Source of the DNA: Reclinomonas americana ATCC 50394
Lineage: Eukaryota > Jakobida > Jakobea > Jakobida
NCBI GenBank assembly: GCA_048213135.1
Contig: PS015442.1
Location: 97,831 to 120,500, forward strand
Length of the DNA: 22,670 nt
Direction: 5' to 3'
Every line of letters starts with the position of its first letter. Within the stretch, counting starts at the first letter, position 1. The translations under genes were made by a program, and so were the position numbers. Shown here piece by piece: positions 19,801 through 22,670 of this stretch. The notes beneath the pieces are model-generated. The model ran no database searches, was not told the origin of the DNA, and was given only the letters and a program-made list of their open reading frames with translations.

Positions 19801-20986
19801 GACTTCCGTCGCACATCGATTCATGGCACGTCGTTGCCGCGCATGCCTGTGCCGCCACCACTGGTTCGGCAGATGAGTCGCACCGGCTCAACCAAGGATG
19901 TGGCATTGTTTGGCGACCAGGGGTCAATTTTGGTGGAGCTGGACGACGGCCTGAACTTCCCGTGCGTTGATTTTCTCTGTGTGTTTCAGCCCTGTTTTCC
20001 GTTCTCGAGGCTGACGATGTGTGCGACTGTCATATAGTGGCTTCCCGGTATCGGGTGCGAACCGCGGATACCTGTTGGAGCTCATGTCACCACTCATTTC
20101 GCCAGCTTGTGCTCGTGGTTGTGCGTCACCCGCCCCTGGCCTGCTGTCGCACATTCATGCACCGCCACCACTGCATCGGGATACGTCGCTGGACTCGTTG
20201 GGATGCTTGCAAACGGCCTTCTCGAACGGATCCATGCGTGGCCTGCTGGCTGGTGCGCAGGGCCACTCGGACCGCAGCATCTCTGCGTTCTTCCAGCAGC
20301 CGGCTGCCCCGCGACTGGGCTCGAACAGCCAGTTGGGAGGAGGCAGCAAGGATGTTTCAATGACACAGTTGAGACCGGCGGCCGCTGCTGCCGCTGCTGC
20401 GGCGTCTAGTGCCGCTGGCCACGCCGCTACCGCTGCCGCCTCTGCTGTTTCCGCAGCCGCCACCACCACCACCACCACTGCTTCGTCGTCATCGTCATCG
20501 TCCTCATCATCCACTGGCACTACCGCCAATGGCGCGGTGCCGATGGTGGTGTCATCGGCAGCAGCGCCTGCACCGACCGGCAGCTCATCGCTGCTGGGCA
20601 CTCGCAATGCGCCACTGTCGCCGGCCAGCAAGGAGAATGCCATTGACCGGTTACTGGAGGACATTTCGGAGGAGAGCGAGTCCGGTGGCGTCTTCACTTC
20701 GCTGAAGCGCAACGGCTCACTCGGCGTGATGTCGCGCAATCGATCACTGGGAGCCCTGAGCTCGATGACATTTTCTTCCACGGAAGGACAGGTCATGTGT
20801 GACGATTCGGTGCCGTCGTCGTCGCCGTTTCCGCAAAACGGTTCCCCCGTCCGCGACGACTCGATGAGGTGAGGTTGAGCATGTACGCACGCGCGCGTAG
20901 CATTCATTGTATGCGTGTGTGCTGACCACGTGTTCTCCGTGTGCATCTGCAGCAGAGTAGTCGCCTCGGGCATCACTCGTGCGTGA
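16864..20986 (+). CDS. R2R3 MYB transcription factor (c-MYB-like) with long disordered tails
   Basis: Twelve exons (16864-16950, 17345-17445, 17687-17781, 17863-18168, 18227-18370, 18430-18587, 18655-19079, 19155-19349, 19468-19714, 19789-19961, 20038-20868, 20953-20986) give 931 aa. If intron 11 is retained, the stop at 20870-20872 gives 921. Residues about 20-125 are two MYB repeats with the Trp pattern: RGPWSVEE..GPKRWSRIAQ..GRIGKQCRERWYNHL, then KTEWTDEEDARIL..AWSQIARALPGRTANAVKNRWHSTL, close to R2 and R3 of animal c-MYB. This makes it a sequence-specific DNA-binding regulator (YAACNG-type sites known for the family). R1 is absent. Beyond are an Asp-rich acidic run, basic RKRPR, long polyPro blocks (18750-18900), acidic EEEEEE, IKTEP (SUMO consensus), then Ala/Thr/Ser tracts and a C-terminal DRLLEDISEESES. 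Introns 1 and 2 (394, 241 nt) are unusually long. Acceptor 19467 (CATGAG) is weak. Confidence 0.85.
16951..17344 (+). other. Long pyrimidine-repeat intron 1 of the MYB gene
   Basis: A 394-nt intron, about five times the local norm, between R2 helix 1 and the rest of R2. It is filled with CTCTCT, GTGTGT and CACACA tracts and a T8-10 run near 17024-17033. No other gene is evident inside it. Confidence 0.8.
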
Positions 20987-21544
20987 GATACATTGACGAC
21001 GACGAGGGTGGCAGGTCACCAGTGACGGTGGTCTCTTGTATGTAATTCGGGATGTTTTTTGGCATACATGGTGTTCATATGATGCGTGAGTGCCGCGTTG
21101 AAGGGAGACAGGAGTGTGTGTGTGAGAGAGAGGTTGTGTTTTGCATGAATATCAGAGTTGTTTTTGGTTTGTTTGGGTTTTTTTGGTGTCTTGTGCGTAT
21201 GTGTGACATTCTCTGTGTGTATGAGTGGTTAGATGAGGGGTGTGCAAGTGGACCTTGCGTCGCTGAGCGAGTGGGAGGCGACAAGGGGTTCCGAATTCGG
21301 CCAACAGCGACAAACAATGAATCGTTTGTGTTGCATGCACGTGTGTCCCTTGTCCTCCCCCCACAACTGAATGGGTTGCAAGTGGTCGCGCTCGCGGCGC
21401 CCCACACGCCCCGCCCGACCTGCACGGTCACAACAGCGCCTCCTCTGCGTATGCCTGCTCGATCAAGTTGCGTGACCCGAGCCGGCCGTGCAGCTGTGCA
21501 GCTGTGTGATTCACCACCACCACCACCACCACCACCACCAACAG
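20987..21544. other. Intergenic stretch, GT-rich, no resolved gene
   Basis: About 560 bp between the MYB stop and the first resolvable exon of the next gene. It is T/G-rich at 21050-21240 (lower GC than the rest, long TTTTT runs), as expected for a MYB 3' UTR. From about 21310 there are several ATGs that could begin the next gene, and 21512-21540 is a (CAC)n tract ending in a CAACAG acceptor. No RNA gene recognised. Confidence 0.4.
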
Positions 21545-22182
21545 AGTGGTGAAGTGGTGGCCAGTCACGCCCCTCCATCTGTGGTGCCTGCACACTTGCA
21601 GCTGCTGCACGGAAGACTGGCCACACTGGCCACAGCACACTTGCGACAGCGCACATCACATCGCCTTCGCCATCGTGAAGAGGACGATGATCTCGATGAG
21701 GCCAGCTGTGTTCTGGCGATCGCACACGACGCCAAGTCGTTTTACGCCGTCTCCACACCCGTGGACGTGGTAGCAGGTCCCGGAAGCAAGTGGCCACAGC
21801 GTGTAATGGCTGCATGCGCCACGCAAGGCGTTTCCGCGACGCATCGCGAGCTGGCCGAGTTCGTGGTGCGACAAGTGGTCTCGGAGCGCGCGTCGCACGT
21901 GAGCAACGCCGCAGCGAGTGAGTGGAGCACGTATGTGCGACTCGCACACCGTGTGCTGGAGACTGTGGCGGTGCGTGGCGCCGTTCTCCTCGTTTCACTC
22001 AGTGACCCGACCCGTGTAGCGTGCAGAACGAAGGCTCCAGCGTGGCCACCGAGGACATCCTGCTCGGCGAGCTGTCCCGCATGGAGAGCAAGTCGCGCAC
22101 ACGCGCGCAGCAGCTGCTTGCCAAAGCAGAGGCCGCGGCTCGGGCCACCGGTCGCCTTGCACCGGCCTCGTCATCGATCTAG
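21545..22182 (+). CDS. Unrecognised Ala-rich helical protein (5' end unresolved)
   Basis: Two exons are visible: 21545-21970, preceded by a (CAC)n-CAG acceptor, and 22027-22182, ending in TAG. There is no in-frame ATG near the 5' end, so the true start lies in an upstream exon. The first exon encodes a likely globular part with LHGRLATLATAHLRQR, an acidic HREEDDDLDEA loop, CVLAIAHDAKSFYAVSTPVD and HRELAEFVVRQVVSERA. The second encodes an amphipathic helix (LLGELSRMESKSRTRAQQLL, then AKAEAAARATG) that could be coiled coil. I do not recognise the family. The alternative acceptor at 22019 also stays open, but in a less protein-like frame. No signal peptide or transmembrane segment is seen. The coding call rests on long open frames and charge patterning only. 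Confidence 0.5.
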
Positions 22183-22372
22183 CCCGCTGCTGAGATTGTT
22201 CCGATCGTCACGTGGTCTCAAGACGAGCTCGTCTCGTCATCGCCACCTGTGCTGAGGGACCCAAGCCATGAGTCGCCACCGCAGCAGCAACGACGTGCCG
22301 GGGAGGCAGGGAGACGACCGACCAACGAACGACCAAGTAAAGAAAACCAACCTCGATTCGTTTTTCTTGTCT

Positions 22373-22581
22373 ATGAGTTCACGAAGCTGGCGCGGCATCA
22401 CGAGCATCGTGGTGGTGTGTCTGGCGCTGTGTGCGCTGGCTGTGGTGGCGGAAGACAATGGGCTGGCACGACTGCCGTACATGGTGAGCTGCAACGATGT
22501 GTGTGTGTGTGTGTGTGCACATTGATGCACTATGCTGATGATGCGTGCACACAGGGCTGGAACAGCTGGTGTGTGTGTGTG

Positions 22582-22616
<35 letters not shown>

Positions 22617-22670
22617 GTGAGTGCACTGAGTGTGTACGCGCGTGTGTAGGTCCACGGATGACATTGCAGG
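22373..22670 (+). CDS. Secreted/lysosomal alpha-galactosidase, GH27 family, N-terminus (partial)
   Basis: Exons 22373-22483, 22555-22568 and 22650->22670 join in frame. They encode a signal peptide (MSSRSWRGITS followed by the hydrophobic core IVVVCLALCALAVVA) and then EDNGLARLPYM|GWNSW|STDDIAG. 'NGLARxPxMGWNSW' is the hallmark N-terminus of glycoside hydrolase family 27 (alpha-galactosidase/alpha-N-acetylgalactosaminidase), which removes terminal alpha-linked galactose from glycans. The family's two catalytic Asp residues lie further on, beyond the window. The following TDDI(A/C)G is seen in the GH27 subgroup with WCTDDICG-like starts. The middle exon is only 14 nt. An in-frame ATG at 22268 would add 35 residues, but 22373 gives a textbook signal peptide and is preferred. 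Confidence 0.85.
22555..22568 (+). other. 14-nt micro-exon encoding GWNSW of the alpha-galactosidase
   Basis: GGCTGGAACAGCTG lies between a TGCACACAG acceptor and a (GT)n donor. With its neighbours it restores the invariant GWNSW motif in frame. Confidence 0.8.
22585..22613. repeat. (GA)n microsatellite
   Basis: About 14 GA units, directly after a (GT)n tract (22569-22583), both inside the intron 22569-22649 of the alpha-galactosidase gene. Confidence 0.95.

Noticed and set aside
21075-21998. 307-codon minus-strand open frame
   Set aside because: Antisense to the better supported + strand exons 21545-22182. The translation is Arg/His/Pro-rich without domain-like segments, typical of a shadow frame in GC-rich DNA.

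Overview
The window is nuclear DNA from a GC-rich, compact, intron-dense eukaryote, probably a free-living protist. The genes are broken by many spliceosomal introns, mostly 40-100 nt, with GT..AG ends. Exons are rich in Ser, Ala, Gln, Pro and Gly homopolymers, and introns are full of (CT)n, (GT)n and (GA)n. A plant/fungus/amoeba-type peroxisomal E2 (PEX4), an animal-like two-repeat MYB, a BLOC-1 subunit and a GH27 alpha-galactosidase sit together. That mix argues against an animal and fits an amoebozoan or another early-branching unicellular lineage; I cannot name the species. Four N-runs (1856-2416, 6936-7805, 12580-12694, 13576-13845) interrupt three or four genes. All exon models were built by hand from reading-frame continuity, splice signals and protein-family similarity.

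Layout, left to right. (1) 1-1799, +: interior of a large helical protein, possibly Mediator subunit 12-like, running into the first gap. (2) 2456-2840, -: first exon of a Q/A/P/H-rich low-complexity protein. (3) 2954-3513, +: BLOC1S1, 4 exons, 120 aa. (4) 3568-5122, +: leucine-rich-repeat protein, 4 exons, 455 aa. (5) 5420-8184, +: unrecognised protein interrupted by the second gap. (6) 8291-9288, -: ZCCHC10-like zinc-knuckle/RS-rich protein, 5 exons, 222 aa. (7) 9387-15923, +: the most striking gene, with about two dozen exons encoding a STAND/NB-ARC-like NTPase fused to TPRs and a C-terminal PH domain. (8) 15978-16649, -: PEX4, 3 exons, 176 aa. (9) 16864-20986, +: R2R3 MYB regulator with long disordered tails, 12 exons. 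(10) about 21545-22182, +: unrecognised Ala-rich helical protein, 5' end unresolved. (11) 22373-22670, +: start of a secreted GH27 alpha-galactosidase, truncated by the window edge.

The genes are typical of a housekeeping and signalling neighbourhood, not an operon or a single pathway. They are very close together. Divergent pairs share short intergenic regions (2/3: 113 bp; 6/7: 98 bp; 8/9: 214 bp, with a perfect TGACGTCA). Convergent pairs are separated by 54-106 bp.

Two things deserve most attention. The first is the STAND-TPR-PH fusion, an NLR-like switch protein with a likely lipid-binding tail. The second is a recurrent non-canonical 5' splice site, GTTGCG(T), in at least seven introns of five genes; it pairs poorly with the usual U1 consensus but is required by conserved proteins such as PEX4 and ZCCHC10.
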